Assembly (NCBI RefSeq): GCF_027579695.1
Contig: NC_083592.1
Location: forward strand, 29,950,961-30,014,960
Length of the DNA stretch: 64,000 bases
Direction: 5' to 3'
From: Neoarius graeffei
Taxonomy: Eukaryota; Chordata; Actinopteri; Siluriformes; Ariidae
The position numbers and the translations under genes were made by a program. Positions 43,293-51,821 of this stretch are shown here, one piece after another. The notes beneath the pieces are model-generated. The model was not told the origin of the DNA, did no database searches, and was given only the letters and a program-made list of their open reading frames with translations. Numbering within the stretch: the stretch's first letter is position 1; the number at the start of each line of letters is the position of its first letter.

Positions 43293-45500
43293 CAGTCTGT
43301 GGTATTAAGTTAACAAAACATAGGCAAGGGGAGTCTTCCGGTTGATTAATTAACCAATAATAACTGTTGTAACTGAAACTCACCTTTGTAAGATTGTTTT
43401 TTACTGGTAAATTTGAAAAGGTGTTGATAATTATGGACTGTTGATAATTGTAGCCGCCGCTCTAATTCACCTTTTGAATAGCTGTGCTATCAATATCAAC
43501 TTCAATGTTTTAAATGCACATTTAAGAGCAATTAAAAGAGTTAATCTGACTGATATGTTGGTTGTTGAATTAAGCTTCCATTAAATGGTCAGTATCATGA
43601 GAAATCACTTCCATAAAACACCAGAATAAATTACATTAAAAAAAATCATATTTATCCATATTGTACCACTGTACAGTTATTTTTCCACATACTGCCACCT
43701 TGCACACGGTCATAATTTTTATGTTTAATGTTTTTGTTTTTTTATTATGTTTAACTGTACTTCTCTGAGTGCCTTTAAATTGCCCCTAAGAGACAAAGTT
43801 TTGAATTTGAAATTTAACAAAAGCCAAACACACTGTCAAACACCAGAGGGCACTAATCACTCAAGTAATGTTAAAAAAAGACTTGCTGCAAGGCACTGTG
43901 GGACTTCCTACTTAATAATGTCACACTCCTGTACACTCCTACACCCCTTTTTCGATTTATACTGAGCTGAATGAGCTGATGGAAGGGGACACATTTCAAG
44001 TAAAATATGACAGATGAACTTGCTAGATATTATTAGTTGTTAATAGATACTAAAGTGGCATGCAAATGGAGTGCTTGTAGTAATTAAGGCTGAGCTCAAA
44101 ACTATTGTCATATAAAGGGGACAAAATGCATTAAAGCATCTTTACCTGGTGTGTAAAGCATGTACTGGGTGTGATGAGGCATGAGGCCCTGCTGGACATG
44201 CATGGGCCCGAAGGGATGTGCACACGGCGGGCCCGCCAAAAAGTGGGGGAACACAGGGACCAGCGCAGCTTTCTGAGTGTATAAAGTTTCTCGAGAAGGA
44301 TCACCAAGATCTCTTACAGCTGCTTGGGAGTATCTGGGCATTCTGTCACACTCCTTCACCTGCTGAAGGCCATTAGAGTGATGGTGGTAAAAACTTCCCT
44401 GATGTTCAACCAAAACTGAACCTGAAGAGATAAAGACAAGTCAAATATTAATAAACTAAAACTTCAGATAATGATCGAGGCCACAAAGTTAGCCATACAA
44501 GCAAAATTACTCATTTTATTTGTCTGTCTTTTTTTTCTACACATTCCTACATACAGTATGACTGTTTTCTTTTCGGGACTATGCAGTCCTTCAAAGGACC
44601 TGCCTCAAAATGTTTCAAGATTTAAAGCTTCTGCACAGTGGCCCAGAAATCTGTGGACTGGAGTTGAGCTAGGTTCCTTCACGTCCCGGGTTATGAGTAG
44701 AGTGGTTATAACACTCCGTGTGAATGCGTGTGTGTGAATGCTTGTGCACACAGTGCCCTGCGATGGACAGGCGTCTCATTCAGGATGCCAAGTTTTCCTG
44801 GGACAGGCCCTGGATCCACCATGAACCTGACCAGTAAGGCGGTTACTGAAGGTTAATTAATTAATTAATTAATTAATTAATTAATTAATTAATTAATTAA
44901 TTAATTGACATACTGATTAACTAATTAATTAATCAATTTAATAATTTATTAAATAACTTATTCATTTATTTATTCTGTCCTGCGTATTTTTTTTATCTGC
45001 TTATTGAAACACTACCAACCCTTTTTCATTCCAGCAGAGTTTTCTTCTGTTGAATTCCATATCACATGATGGAAATGATTCGATGGCCTGCTGGTCAGCT
45101 TTCTCCCGGCAGCGAGCTTGGCCTTGTTGCCAGGTGTGAGTTGCTTGAGGTTCACGAGGAGCTCCGGCTTATCCCGTTTGAAGTTTGGGTTGTGAAATTG
45201 GTGCAGTTGGGCTGTGGTGGAAAAGCAGTTGAGTTCCTTCTCTGAGCTGTAATGGTCCAAACGCACTTTGCTGAAGCCGTATAGGTTCAGCTGGCGAACG
45301 AAACTGATGAACTGTGTTGTTCTGAAGTACTTGTTCATCTGGTCGGTTTTGGAAAATAGCACTTCAGCTTCGAAGCGCTCCTGATGGACGAGTATGCTTT
45401 CCCCACTGGCGTCCCACCAGATTGAGGGAATGTGAGGGTCATTCAGCAAGCACCATAACTTGCCAGGGAAGTTGCTGGGGTTGATCAAATAGATTTCCAT
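27690..45500 (-). CDS. hsf5: hsf5-like copy B, intact reading frame (376 aa)
   Basis: A predicted transcription factor of the HSF5 type. Minus-strand coding exons: 45020-45500, 44146-44421, 41699-41790, 41366-41497, 27877-27951 and 27690-27764 (TGA at 27690-27692). Together they make 1131 bp with no stop, and every junction has GT/AG and a matching phase (1, 1, 0, 0, 0). The DNA-binding domain is at about residues 7-125, followed by a His/Pro-rich region and acidic C-terminal exons (DTLIKIAEEME; LIGGDEEERVS). No HR-A/B coiled coil is visible. HSF5 of vertebrates also lacks it and is known from spermatocytes. The penultimate intron is 13.4 kb because of TTAA-element, LTR, hAT and Penelope insertions, so expression could be impaired. 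Attribution of the last two exons to this gene rests on phase and conserved order in copy C. Confidence 0.8.
27877..27951 (-). CDS. Exon 6 of hsf5-like copy B
   Basis: Exactly 25 codons (VIPDCIHYPTLEAALIGG...), acceptor AAATAG, donor TCT/GTAACC, phase 0 at both ends. Copy C at 51934-52008 has identical length. Confidence 0.7.
28487..29794. mobile_element. TTAA-targeting inverted-repeat element (piggyBac-like, non-autonomous)
   Basis: Flanked by TTAA at 28483-28486 and 29795-29798. The ends are AGGGCCCATGGCATG and AGGTCCCATGGCATG (complement). Copy C shows the undisturbed site with a single TTAA at 52384-52387, so the boundaries are exact. The interior has a direct repeat (about 28706-28830 and 28930-29054), two CATGCGCAGTAGGCTT units and an 18-base G run near 29576. 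No transposase is present. Confidence 0.8.
30009..30317 (+). repeat. 5' LTR of Gmr1-like element 2
   Basis: Contains CCCTTTAAAAGG (TATA-like) and 'aaaaataaaaag' before a CTGGCC-rich end. The primer-binding site follows directly. Confidence 0.9.
30319..30332 (+). other. Primer-binding site of element 2
   Basis: TGGTGCCGAAACCC, one base after the 5' LTR, has the form expected for pairing with a tRNA 3' end (...GGCACCA). Confidence 0.75.
30361..31343 (+). pseudogene. gag: gag of Gmr1-like element 2 (frameshifted)
   Basis: Starts MESSPIKDLVHALAMAQQSQ, with coiled, Gln-rich helices and a capsid-like region (ALFEQAAEAWGWPVEQ...LPLLMGEAQLAAL). The first frame ends at 31227. The zinc knuckle CWCCREPGHLQHQC (C-x2-C-x4-H-x4-C, about 31278-31319) is in another frame, so a frameshift separates capsid and nucleocapsid. 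The frame then stops at 31341. Confidence 0.82.
31386..32725 (+). pseudogene. Protease region of element 2, split by a hAT
   Basis: The active-site block YQALVDSGCNQTSIH is at 31407-31451. Coding sequence breaks at VSVHI (31552) and resumes after the hAT at 32443 with AVVNPCLTHSIILGTDWLGF, the second protease signature, followed by a linker to 32725. Confidence 0.8.
31553..32434. mobile_element. hAT-like element in the gypsy protease
   Basis: A perfect 8-bp duplication, GTCCACAT (31545-31552; 32435-32442). The ends show matching GAGGGAGGAAG subterminal motifs and CAG-type termini (CAGTAGCGGCTGGC; complement of the right end CAGGTGGCTTCTCC with two extra bases). 882 bp, no transposase. Confidence 0.78.
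32843..33808 (+). pseudogene. Integrase of Gmr1-like element 2, truncated by the Penelope insertion
   Basis: The zinc-binding region has H...H and CTACREC. The catalytic core has Asp in GMDLVGPL and Asp in ILTDQDTTF. At the third position the usual Glu before RFNRTLK is Lys (GLVKRFNRTLK), so the catalytic triad is broken. The frame ends artificially just after DKVLVLL, where the Penelope-like element starts. The missing GPF module (WQGPFEVTWRVG) reappears at about 36695-36735. Confidence 0.88.
33847..33891 (-). ncRNA. Hammerhead ribozyme motif, minus-strand copy
   Basis: The minus strand reads CTGATGA, a 5-bp stem (GACGG/CCGTC) with an 8-base loop, then GAAAC, AT, the cleavage triplet GTC and AGG pairing with CCT upstream. 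This is the core of a minimal type I hammerhead with a very short stem III, as described for Penelope-like elements. Confidence 0.72.
33991..34627 (-). pseudogene. GIY-YIG endonuclease region of the Penelope-like element (minus copy)
   Basis: Basic linker (KKTDNPKTGKQSSSD...), then VIYEIPCQSCNKTYIGETGR with the GIY-YIG-type core and a Cys pair. A frameshift near 34220 precedes the second half (AMQENLKSAITDH...MDWDNAQII...RWIKDSIEIRK), which holds the His and the catalytic-region residues. Confidence 0.82.
34639..35634 (-). CDS. Penelope-like reverse transcriptase, N-terminally truncated
   Basis: Open for about 330 codons. Motifs visible: RIYSTPKIHKPGAPLRPIVD (RT fingers), ISHDVVSLFTKTPVE, GFAMGDPLSAIMCSFFMEHL, catalytic RRYVDDIL and FLDIKIHHTDNG, then IYRKPTHTDQYLLWTSEHP. 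The N-terminal domain upstream of DKKKKLKALLKP is missing because the inverted copy joins there. The first few codons before that point come from the opposite copy. Confidence 0.87.
   Translation of the reverse strand: MSVFCRLLLLLDKKKKLKALLKPLLDANKIEKQAYNNLIPTASITPRIYSTPKIHKPGAPLRPIVDSIGSVTCNLSKALAEIIKPLLGQTEQHCKNSKQLAEQLSKIKVEKDEILISHDVVSLFTKTPVEATLQIVQQRLKTDKTLKKRTQLSVEDISQLLNFIATSTYFQFRGTIYRQKEGFAMGDPLSAIMCSFFMEHLEREAITSVPEECRPTLWRRYVDDILEKVKVGRTQQLTDHLNSIDHTGNIKFTHEEETEKSIAFLDIKIHHTDNGDIKITIYRKPTHTDQYLLWTSEHPIAHKLSVVRTLYERAAIITDPTERATEEQHIR
35605..36422 (+). pseudogene. Plus-strand partial Penelope copy: RT end, linker and GIY-YIG
   Basis: TIYRKPTHTDQYLLWTSEHL to EEQHIR (35605-35768), a basic linker, then YEIPCQSCNKTYIGETGRSF at 36057-36116. 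A TGA at 36123-36125 and a frameshift interrupt the nuclease, which resumes as AMQENLKSAITDHCRREN to 36422. Confidence 0.82.
36522..36566 (+). ncRNA. Hammerhead ribozyme motif, plus-strand copy
   Basis: Same 45-nt motif as at 33847-33891, in opposite orientation: CTGATGA, GACGG/CCGTC stem, GAAAC, GTC. Confidence 0.72.
36660..37450 (+). pseudogene. GPF module and reverse transcriptase N-terminal part of element 2
   Basis: It resumes the integrase C-terminus (ARWQGPFEVTWRVGDVDYEV; ALKIYHLNLL) and continues into the RT leader (VFSSLPGCTHLIEHHIETTP). After a frameshift near 37090 comes RT proper (VPKADGSVRFCVDYKKVN; LDLTKGYWQIPLTP), ending at a TAG at 37448-37450. Confidence 0.85.
37389..38336 (+). 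pseudogene. Reverse transcriptase C-terminal part and RNase H of element 2
   Basis: Catalytic AYLDDIIIYSND, RT thumb (RQFLGLAGYYRRFIPNY) and RNase H (QTDASDRGLGAVL, STIEKECLAIKW, CSDHAPLQW, VADFLSCRGG). It is open from 37389 to a TGA at 38334-38336. A frameshift separates it from the upstream RT half. Confidence 0.88.
38354..38662 (+). repeat. 3' LTR of Gmr1-like element 2
   Basis: Partner of 30009-30317, preceded by the purine-rich tract GGCGGTGGGGGTA. By eye the two LTRs differ at roughly a dozen positions. Confidence 0.9.
38663..39115. other. Intron of copy B with short duplicated and inverted pieces
   Basis: A unit 'gctggatcatattaa...gagcagc' occurs at about 38729-38782 and 38917-38970. 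38975-39030 is an inverted copy of 29800-29855. No gene is recognised. Confidence 0.45.
39116..39455 (+). repeat. Second copy of the segment at 8951-9302
   Basis: Carries the same plus-strand 80-codon frame (39116-39358) and the same downstream sequence up to the (CCAT)n run. There is also an open frame on the minus strand (38929-39243). I assign no function. Confidence 0.45.
39456..39669 (-). mobile_element. SINE fragment with (CCAT)n
   Basis: (CCAT)n at 39456-39499, then the SINE middle part, fused to the degenerate exon 5 exactly as at 9504/9505. Confidence 0.7.
39670..39768 (-). pseudogene. Degenerate duplicate of hsf5 exon 5 in unit B
   Basis: Same truncated exon (DDSVSHLHPNEQNPDWKAN..., ending SLDM) as in copy A at 9505-9604, downstream of the intact exon 5 of copy B (41366-41497). 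It lacks a donor site. Confidence 0.7.
39880..41359. repeat. Unit-specific intron block shared by copies B and C
   Basis: Matches 53290-54840. It contains a plus-strand open frame in both copies (39975-40211 and 53387-53593, starting MESEKKRHYVAKERKRRTK or close to it). A long inverted repeat carries CTCGCTTGCTCGTTCTTTA and its complement (arms about 40430-40475 and 40525-40576). In copy B only, there is a perfect palindrome of CCGGAAGTAGC at about 40881-40916. I do not recognise the small protein. Confidence 0.45.
41366..41497 (-). CDS. Exon 5 of hsf5-like copy B
   Basis: 44 codons, acceptor TTTCTCAG, donor ATGGAG/GTGAGA, phase 0 at both ends. It codes EDSVSHLQPTEQDPDCKADL and ends TLIKIAEEME. 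Confidence 0.78.
41699..41790 (-). CDS. Exon 4 of hsf5-like copy B
   Basis: 92 bp, phase 1 to 0, coding SQYINPGFLDSEVQRSQQPA and onward to YGPNP-like CHDGPNP. Confidence 0.78.
41917..42631 (-). mobile_element. Internally deleted copy of the ancestral intronic Tc1 (unit B)
   Basis: Same termini and position as 10027-18664. It retains the transposase C-terminal block (QQDNDPKYTNKSTKEWL; DLNPIEMLWG) at 42191-42454 and then jumps to the opposite end, so the N-terminal and central parts are deleted. Confidence 0.78.
43019..43462. mobile_element. MITE-like element with (AAT)n, unit B copy
   Basis: Orthologous position to 19050-19512 in unit A; missing in unit C because of a deletion. Confidence 0.55.
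44146..44421 (-). CDS. Exon 3 of hsf5-like copy B
   Basis: 276 bp, phase 1 at both ends, acceptor TCTCTTCAG, donor CCAG/GTAAAG. Differs from copies A and C by a few substitutions (SFYHHHSNGLQQV). Confidence 0.8.
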
Positions 45501-45534
45501 ACCAGCTAAAGAATTGGTAGCCAACTGGATGGGA
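45020..45534 (-). CDS. hsf5: Exon 2 of hsf5-like copy B: HSF DNA-binding domain
   Basis: Start ATG at 45498-45500 (MEIYLINPSNFPGKLWCLLN). The recognition helix SFVRQLNLYGFSKV is intact. Donor AAAAAGG/GTTGGT at 45020. Confidence 0.88.
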
Positions 45535-45653
45535 AAAAAAAAGATCAACTGTTATTTATTCATCGAGAAATGTGCAAACTAGCCAGACTGTAACCACTGA
45601 TTTGTAGCAGTAACTAGATAGTACTGTAGGCAGCCAGCTACCATAACATAACA

Positions 45654-46874
45654 CACTGGCGTAACGCAAGTACTTGGGGCCCCCCTGCAGCTACTAAAAG
45701 TGCGCCCCCCCCCCCAGGCCACCCTGCCACGGCCTCCTCTCTCTCTCCCTCTCACTCTCTCTCTGTATATCTCTCTTTTGATTGCTGAAAACTGTGAAAA
45801 AAGTGCCAGGGCTCAGGCCCTGACAGCCCAGGCCCATTTAAACACGTATAGGACTGCCTAACCCATAGGCCTAGATGTTTTGTTAATTCATTCATATTCA
45901 GTACACCAGCAGAGTAGGCTATCCATTTATTACAAATAAATCCAACAATAAAAATGGTGTATGACGTGACAAAGCTCACAGTTCATACAGCTCAGTAAGC
46001 AGTAACGATAACAGTAACATTAATAATGATAATTACATAAGGTTCAATAAGGTTTAGGAAAATAAAAATGAAACTGTTTTAAAAGCCAGAGTACGGTTAA
46101 ATAAAATACATCATAAGTTTAAGTAAAAGTTTGCATAAAGAATAAATCTGTCAAACACAGGGGTGCAAGCAACTAACATTTACCCACGTTACTGTTATGA
46201 GAAGTTTTATGAGTAATATAAAAATGAGTAATTTTAATTTTACTCAAGTAAATTTTGACCTAGGTATCTTATTCAATTACAATGGAACCAGGCCTGAAAA
46301 GGCCTACTGAGTAAAAATGAAATGCAGCACAATAATAAAACAATCTGGCGGAAATTAAAGAAAATTACGCTACCTTGTGTGCAGTTTTTTTTTTTAACTA
46401 TTTTACATAACCAACCTATCTTGGATCAATGTGTTGGATGATGGCTGGTGGTCATGGAGAACAATATTCAAGAAAAAGAAACATTGAATTATTGAGAAGA
46501 AAGATAATAAAAAGTAACTTTTATTCAAATCCCATTTTAAATCAGGTACTTTTTCACTCATTAGCCTCGTTTTAACTGCACTCGTCCCCCCCATGGCCCT
46601 ACCTGTTAGCGCGTCATGAACTGGAGGATAAGGCCTACTCTCCCAAAAACGGATACAATTTTGGGCAGTGTGGATGTAAATTCTTCTTTTTTCTTTTTGA
46701 TTTGCCGCTTTTGAGCACCACTTTTTTCTCTGGTACGCTTCATTGTTGTGTTTATTATTTTCATGTTTCATCGGACTTTTTCGTGCATTGAATCACATCG
46801 GGCGACGCCCCCCCTCCCCTAGCGGTCGGCCCCCCTGCCTGGCGGGGGCTGCGGGGGTATACTTTACGCCAGTG
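45654..46874. mobile_element. hAT-like element private to copy B
   Basis: Perfect 8-bp duplication ACATAACA (45646-45653; 46875-46882). The termini are CACTGGCGTAA and its complement. The empty site is visible in copy C at about 57895-57915. A minus-strand frame at 46403-46771 (MKHENNKHNNEAYQRKKW...) may be a decayed passenger or transposase start. It is unrecognised. Confidence 0.8.
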
Positions 46875-47123
46875 ACATAACATAAACATTTCACTTATGC
46901 ATCTTCAGTAACAGCTGAAAATCACTGTCAATAACAATACAGCATTAAACTAACATTAAACTATTAAAGTTGACCGTTAGAGCTGCCAAATTACCCAAAT
47001 AATCAAACATAAACAGCCAAAATATTCAAACAAAAACAGACCCAGAGTCATTTCTGTAAGAATTGACATGATCAAGTGTGAATTATTTCTAATAGATGAG
47101 CTCATAAACCTGTGATTTGGTAC

Positions 47124-47230
47124 CTTTGGGTTGTTCTTATCACTTTCTCAGAACCGTTAGAAGTGTTTGGGAAGCGTCGCGTGCGCACACCTTGCGTTTC
47201 ACCTCAAAGGTGGACAGGTCGAGTAGAAGC
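47124..47230 (-). other. Non-coding exon 1 of hsf5-like copy B (5' end approximate)
   Basis: Donor CCCAAAG/GTACC at 47124/47123, same as in the other copies. Confidence 0.5.
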
Positions 47231-47253
47231 GCTCGAGCTCAGAAGTGCGTGCG

Positions 47254-47334
47254 ATATTTATTGCAGGACATGATGAATATTCAATGAGCTAGCGCGGATT
47301 CATCCAATCAGAGTAACACGCGGCTGTGACGTAA
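47254..47334 (-). promoter_or_regulatory. Conserved promoter of hsf5-like copy B
   Basis: TATA-like 47254-47262, CCAAT (complement) 47304-47310, CRE-like 47327-47334. The unit breakpoint is at 47366, after which Tc1 sequence begins. Confidence 0.55.
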
Positions 47335-47366
47335 TCATTAACTTACAGTGAGTGTTTAGGTCAGGA

Positions 47367-48408
47367 GGGGTACACATACTTTTGCCACTCACAGATATGT
47401 AATATTGGATCATTTTTCTCAATAAATAAATGACCAAGTACAATATTTTTGTCTCATTTGTTTAACTGGGTTCTCTTTATCTACTTTTAGGACTTGTGTG
47501 AAAATCTGATGATGTTTTAGGTCATATTTATGCAGAAATATAGAAAATTCTAAGGGGTTCACAAACTTTCAAGCACCATTGTATGTCCATTTGCCAACAA
47601 ACAGTAACCAGGAAATACCTTCTTGCATAACTAATGTGTCAAAAATTACATACTTAATGAATTAAGTGCATTTCATGAATTCCCTGTAGTTTTGAGTTAA
47701 CTTTCCCCACACACACACTAACCCATACTCTACAAGTCCGCTTGCATTAGCAAGTGATGTAGAGCAATAGTCGGGACAGGATAGTAGTGAGTAACTTGTC
47801 GCTGTTGTTGCCCGACGCTTTGTACAACATAAGGAAACGGTATAGTAACTATATTGGTAAAGAAATAAAACCAAAGAGGCTGGCTATGATATAAGAAAAT
47901 TCTACAACCCAGAACCAGATGGGAGCTCTGCTTTTAGGCAGTGAATCTATTATTATTGTATCCTAAGCAGTGACTAAAAACCTATTTCTTTGTGCTATAC
48001 TTGTAACACTTGCAACACTAAAACAGGTCGCTAGATGGCGCATTATGCTGCGTGGTATAGAATAATATCACACACACGGAGGAAGAATAAATTCTCCTGC
48101 CGGGAAGTTTAACACCAGCTGAATGTGTGTGTCTCTTCTATTGTGTATCACAGATTGGTTAATATCCCTTAAAAATAGTGCGCATGCTAGAGTTTAAGAG
48201 TGGAACATGCACCTTATGAGGTTGTTTTTACATGTTGGTCAGTGAAACGGTTTGTTAGAAAATCTTCTGTGAATCGTGATAAAGGGGCTATATGCTAACT
48301 TGCTAATGCTAGCGGACTTGTAGAGTTAACTGTATGGTGTGTAATTTTTGACACATTACTTATGCAAGAAGGTATTTCCTGGTTACTATTTGTTGGCAAA
48401 TGGACATA
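47367..48408. mobile_element. Tc1 end fragment plus inverted-repeat block (unit B)
   Basis: 47367-47581 is a right-end fragment of the GTGCTTGAAAG Tc1 family. 47582-48408 is a block with inverted ends (TATGTCCATTTGCCAACAAA and its complement, about 85 bp or more). The adjoining Tc1 termini extend the inverted repeat further. The interior is non-coding. A copy follows hsf5 copy C at 58394-59429. Confidence 0.6.
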
Positions 48409-48560
48409 CAGTGGTGCTTGAAAGTTTGTGAACCCTTTAGAATTTTCTAGATTTCTGCATAAATATGACCTAAAACATCATCAGATTTTCACACAAGTCC
48501 TAAAAGTAGATAAAGAGAACCCAGTTAAACAAATGAGACAAAAATATGATACATGGTCAT

Positions 48561-49389
48561 CAGGGCTCGAAATTCACGGTAGTCTGGTCGCCCGAGGCGA
48601 CTTAATTTGTCATTTGGCGGGTAATTCCTGTCACTAGGCAGCCCGGCTGGCTAGTTGAAAATAAAAAATATATATGAAGCGAAGATTCAGACTAGGGCTG
48701 TGCGATATATCAAATATACTCAATATATCTCCGAAAATTCTGTGTGAGATGCATAAAATTATTATATTGTAACTATCGAGTATTTTATGGTCATCTGCCG
48801 ACTTGCGTTTGTTTCGTGTTTGTTGCGTTTCTTTAAAACATTTTCCGGTGGTTTTCTCCCTGTCCCTCAGGCAGTAACGTGAGAGGCTGCCAAAGGGAAA
48901 ATAAATAAATAAATAATTTCACGCACTCGCCAACCAATCCCAGGCGACATCTAGGTGCTGAAAGGAACTTGTGGGAATATTTCCTAGTTTCGGTTTCCAG
49001 CGCTGACTCAGTTCGTGCAATCGCTGGTGTTGCATAGGCTACCGTGTAAGCTCTATCAATTTCAGCGACAAATTAAAAATGGAAGCGGACGAATTGGTTC
49101 CTAAAAGAACTAGTAAGGGGTCAGTCATCTGGCATTTTTCTGGATTATGTTATGGTGCTCTGTGTTGTTCTCATTGATGTATTTAACAACAGTATCAAAA
49201 TACTCGGGTCTTGAAATAAATGCACATTAGTCATGAACAATGGTAACTACTCTCTTTTGTGTTATTTTTGACAGAAGTAAAATTCATACATGAAGAAATT
49301 TTGGCTAGTTGATTTTCTGTTTCGCTAGTTACTTTGGAAGGTAACTACTCCAGCTGGCTGGTGAAAAAATATATGAATTTCGAGCCCTG
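48561..49389. mobile_element. hAT-like element with CAGGGCTCGAAATTC termini
   Basis: Terminal inverted repeats CAGGGCTCGAAATTC and GAATTTCGAGCCCTG; no transposase. The same insertion lies in the Tc1 after copy C (59572-62165), so it predates duplication of this block. The target duplication is not clear by eye. Confidence 0.72.
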
Positions 49390-49609
49390 GTTATTTATTT
49401 ATTGAGGAAAATGATCCAATATTACATATCTGTGAATGGCAAAAGTATGTGAACCTCTAGAATTAGCAGTTAATTTGAAAGTGGAATTAGAGTCAGGTGT
49501 TTTCAATCAATGGGATGACAATCAGGTGTGAGTGGGCACCCTGTTTTATTTAAAGAACAGGGATCTATCAAAGTCTGATCTTCACAACACATGTTTGTGG
49601 AAGTGTATC

Positions 49610-50633
49610 ATGGCCCAAACAAAGGAGATTTCTGAGGACCTCAGAAAAAGCATTGTTGATGCTCATCAGGCTGGAAAAGGTTACAAAACCATCTCTAAAG
49701 AGTTTGGACTCCACCAATCCACAGTCAGACAGATTGTGTACAAATGGAGGGAATTCAAGACCATTGTTACCCTCCCCAGGAGTGGTCGACCAACAAAGAT
49801 CACTCCAAGAGCAAGGCGTGTAATAGTCGGCCAGGTCACAAAGGGCCCCAGGGTAACTTCTAAGCAACTGAAGGCCTCTCTCACATTGGCTAATGTTAAT
49901 GTTCATGAGTCCACCATCAAGGGAACACTGAACAACAATGGTGTGCATGGCAGGGTTGCAAGGAGAAAGCCACTGCTCTCCAAAAAGAACATTGCTGCGC
50001 ATCTGCAGTTTGCTAAAGATCATGTGGACAAGCCAGAAGGCTATTGGAAAAATTTTTTGTAGACAGATGAGACCAAAATAGAACTTTTTGGTTTAAATGA
50101 GAAGCGTTATGTTTGGAGAAAGGAAAACTTGCATTCCAGCATAAGAACCTTATCCCATCTGTGAAACATGGTGGTGGTAGTCTCATGGTTTGGGCCTGTT
50201 TTGCTGCATCTGGGCCAGGACAGCTTGCCATCATTGACGGAACAATGAATTCTGAATTATACCAGCAAATTCTAAAGGAAAATGTCAGGACATCTGTCCA
50301 TGAACTGAATCTCAAGAGAAGGTGGGTCATGCAGCAAGACAACGACCCTAAGCACACAAGTCGTTCTACCAAAGAATGATTAAAGAAGAATAAAGTTAAT
50401 GTTTTGGAATGACCAAGTCAAAGTCCTGACCTCAATCCAATCGAAATGTTGTGGAAGGACCTGAAGCGAGCAGTTCATGTGAGGAAACCCACCAACATCC
50501 CAGAGTTGAAGCTGTTCTGTACAGAGGAATGGGTTAAAATTCCTCCAAGCCGGTGTGCAGGACTGATCAACAGTTACCGCAAACGTTTAGTTGCAGTTAT
50601 TGCTGCACAAGGGGGGGTCACACCAGATACTGA
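49610..50633 (+). pseudogene. Tc1 transposase, nearly full length but broken
   Basis: MAQTKEISEDLRKSIVDAHQ..., helix-turn-helix (LHQSTVRQIVYKW), GRPTKITPRARR, first Asp in TDETKIELFG, QQDNDPKHTSRSTKE (second Asp) and DLNPIEMLWKDLKR (Glu). In-frame stops at 50060-50062 and near 50377 and 50410, and a frameshift around 50105, inactivate it. Confidence 0.88.
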
Positions 50634-50853
50634 AAGCAAAGGTTCACATACTTTTGCCACTCACAGATATGTAATACTGGATCATTTTCCTCAATAAATA
50701 AATGACCAAGTATAATATTTTGGTCTCATTTGTTTAATTGGGTTCTCTTTATCTACTTTTAGGACTTGTGTGAAAATCTGATGATGTTTTAGGTCATATT
50801 TATGCAGAAATATAGAAAATTCTAAAGGGCTCACAAACTTTCAAGCACCACTG

Positions 50854-51740
50854 TGAAACTTTGCTTTCAGTCTCTGGTGTGACCTCCTAAATAAATGTAT
50901 TAGGCATAAAATTAGCTCATGTTTAAAGTCTTTCATTTCCTGGAAAGCTGCTTTATGACAATGTCTGTTGTTAAAAGCGTGATACGAAGCAACTTGACTT
51001 GATAAATTTTAAATCATCAGTTCACACCACAAATAACTCTGATGCATGCCTGTCCATAATCAAATCATGTAGCGTATTTATTTCTGTTTCTATTTACTCT
51101 TAGACTGTTATAAGCCAAGCTCAAAACTCATAGCTCATCATGTGAGTGAATAGAAATTACAAGAGAGACACTGTTTTTTTGAATAAGTCCATTTAATAAA
51201 TCAAGTAGCTCAGTGCTCACATGCCTGTGTATTATTTAATACATAGCAGCTTTAAAACGTGGTTAGGATTTGTGACTATGACAAGTTTGCATTAAAAATA
51301 TAACTACATTAAATCAAACTACAGCTAAAAATGATATTTAAATATAAGTATAAAAAATACATTAAGCATTTTTGTTATCTTAAGTAAAACATGTACAAGT
51401 GATAAATTCATACAAATACTGCTGTGTTAAATAAATTACAGATGACATCTTCAGTATATGCACAGGCATCTTTTTAAAATAAATTATTCAGGAAATACTC
51501 ACACTGGTTTGATTAATTAAAGCTGTGCTATTTACAATTATGTCATAATGTTTAATGAATTAGACTAATTCAGAAAGAATTATACCTGGAAAAGTGTTAA
51601 TAATCAACGCAAGAAAAAGATTAAAGGCACTCAGTGAACATGTCCAGTCATGACACTCAAAATAAAATGAGATCCCTACTTAAGATGTATTTGCAGGACA
51701 AAGCTGAATGATATCAAATGTTCAAGGAACAATAATAAAT
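50854..51740. other. 3' flank of hsf5-like copy C
   Basis: Paralogous to 26795-27689; non-coding. Confidence 0.5.
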
Positions 51741-51821
51741 TCAAAATGTAAAATGTGTGAAGTTTCTCAGGCCTGCAAAACTCTCAGGACTCCTCGCCTC
51801 TTTATGGACATCAGCAGCGGC
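51741..51821 (-). CDS. Exon 7 (last) of hsf5-like copy C
   Basis: Acceptor TTTATTCAG; codes AAADVHKEARSPESFAGLRN then THFTF and TGA. It is two codons shorter in the middle than copy B and has a different tail because of an indel. Confidence 0.68.
   Translation of the reverse strand, partial: AAADVHKEARSPESFAGLRNFTHFTF

Larger units (their letters stand above)
48409..50853 (+). mobile_element. Tc1-like transposon interrupted by a hAT-like element
   Basis: Ends CAGTGGTGCTTGAAAG and its complement CTTTCAAGCACCACTG; TA at 48407-48408. Length without the inserted element (48561-49389) is about 1.6 kb. Confidence 0.85.

Noticed and set aside
43150..43383. Frame with a run of tyrosines
   Set aside because: It is the translation of the (AAT)n microsatellite inside a MITE-like element.
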